Positions 50,095-50,476 of a DNA stretch of 50,476 bases are shown here, one piece after another. The stretch comes from an uncultured bacterium (lineage in GTDB: Bacteria > Planctomycetota > Uabimicrobiia > Uabimicrobiales > JABWCH01). The stretch lies in assembly GCA_938003875.1 (NCBI GenBank), contig CALKWO010000260.1:1-50476 (forward strand). Direction: 5' to 3'. The notes under the pieces are model-generated. The model did not search any database and was not told the origin of the DNA. It saw nothing but the letters and a program-made list of their open reading frames with translations. Within the stretch, counting starts at the first letter, position 1. Every line of letters begins with the position of its first letter. Position numbers and translations under genes: made by a program.

Positions 50095-50476
50095 ATGAAT
50101 AATCAATTTATAACCGAATTTGAAGGCAATATCAATTTTTTTTATAATTGTTTTGATAGAGTAATTCTAAAAGGATATGTGAGATGGCTTTTTACAGCCA
50201 GTCGTTGGCGTATTTTCTCAAGCTTTTGGGATTTCATAAAGCTTCGCAAGGAGTAATGAGAATACTGACAGACCAATTGAACAAGCATATAGAGAAAGAA
50301 GCCAAAAAGTATGGAGTAGAAATAATTCCATGGGAGAGGGTAAAGAGAGAATACAAAGGAAAGAGCGAATACGTCCAAAAAAATTTTGCGGACAAATACA
50401 ACGGGATAGGAAATTTCGTTTTATGCATCATCACAGCGCAAGAAAATGTTTTGACTTTCGGTGCAAGAGAACTGGT
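50095..50476 (+). pseudogene. Frameshifted gene of a probable multi-copy mobile family, cut by window end
   Basis: The first frame reads MNNQFITEFEGNINFFYNCF, DRVILKGYVRWLF and then stops at TAA near 50254. The next frame, entered near 50185-50200 at a run of T, continues SQSLAYFLKLLGFHKASQGV, MRILTDQLNKHIEKEAKKYG, and stays open to the last base. FDR(V/I)x-x-(K/R)G followed by a helical region recalls a family of ~450-residue proteins often present in several copies per genome and sometimes annotated as transposase-like. A one-base indel in the T-run explains the break, or programmed frameshifting is possible. Confidence 0.6.

Noticed and set aside
1..50476. tRNA genes or an rRNA operon
   Set aside because: No cloverleaf with T-loop consensus or rRNA-like sequence was seen by eye; a covariance-model scan would be needed to exclude a divergent tRNA.

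Overview
The window is AT-rich bacterial DNA that I cannot place in a genus. Start codons are ATG, TTG and GTG with purine-rich ribosome binding sites, and there are Sec signal peptides. There are no rRNA or tRNA genes and no CRISPR array. The content (effector-associated-domain proteins, caspase-like and trypsin-like proteases with TPRs, a large secreted protease-TPR protein, an HDAC-fold enzyme) resembles large-genome, developmentally complex lineages such as Planctomycetes, Cyanobacteria or Chloroflexi. That placement is inference only.

Layout. (1) 1-2.3 kb: a 44-bp tandem repeat and two leftward genes of phage or plasmid type, one a Cas4/RecB-like protein with a degraded nuclease motif. 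(2) 2.9-6.6 kb: small accessory genes, including a winged-helix plus HEPN protein, an SRPBCC-like protein and a stand-alone trypsin-like protease. (3) 6.9-16.6 kb: the most interesting region, a head-to-tail array of proteins sharing an ~85-residue helical adaptor (EAD-like) fused to different partners: trypsin-TPR, an inactive receiver, Abi-alpha/DUF4393, coiled coil plus zinc ribbon, zinc ribbon plus winged helix, caspase, and an unknown effector. A Zn-phospholipase-C-like gene is translationally coupled to the first member. Broken adaptor copies and dispersed repeats lie between the genes. (4) 16.6-18.5 kb: a GNAT fragment, an IS21-type array of terminal sites, one hypothetical gene and a 169-bp repeat. 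(5) 18.5-32.1 kb: mixed single-gene functions, namely a SAM methyltransferase, VOC and SnoaL-like proteins, a metallophosphoesterase, an asparaginase-GNAT fusion, an S24/S26 peptidase-like protein, an HDAC-fold enzyme, an antitoxin with a broken MazF, a DsbA/FrnE-like gene with an in-frame TGA at the first CxxC cysteine (probable selenoprotein), an EEP phosphatase, a class III aminotransferase, a GyrI-like protein, an enoyl-CoA hydratase and an orphan HaeIII-like C5 methyltransferase. (6) 32.2-41.5 kb: an integrative-element module with a large serine recombinase lacking its catalytic serine, then a leftward operon of XRE regulator, DnaC-like ATPase, TraG/VirD4-like ATPase, replication-relaxation protein and an unknown protein, with a divergent XRE gene. 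(7) 41.5-50.5 kb: a MOSC protein, a pseudokinase-like protein resembling ternary-complex-associated domain 9, an IS200/IS605 remnant, three exact-length 230-bp palindromic repeats, a 1239-residue secreted protease-TPR protein, a nested inverted repeat, hexanucleotide tracts, and a frameshifted gene of probable mobile type running off the end.

Working model (inference). The EAD array behaves as a modular conflict or cell-death system. Trypsin-like proteins and zinc-ribbon proteins would sense or activate, homotypic EAD contacts would recruit effectors, and the effectors (caspase, Abi-alpha, PLC-like and others) would act on the cell. The mosaic adaptors, relics and conserved gene junctions indicate active shuffling by recombination.
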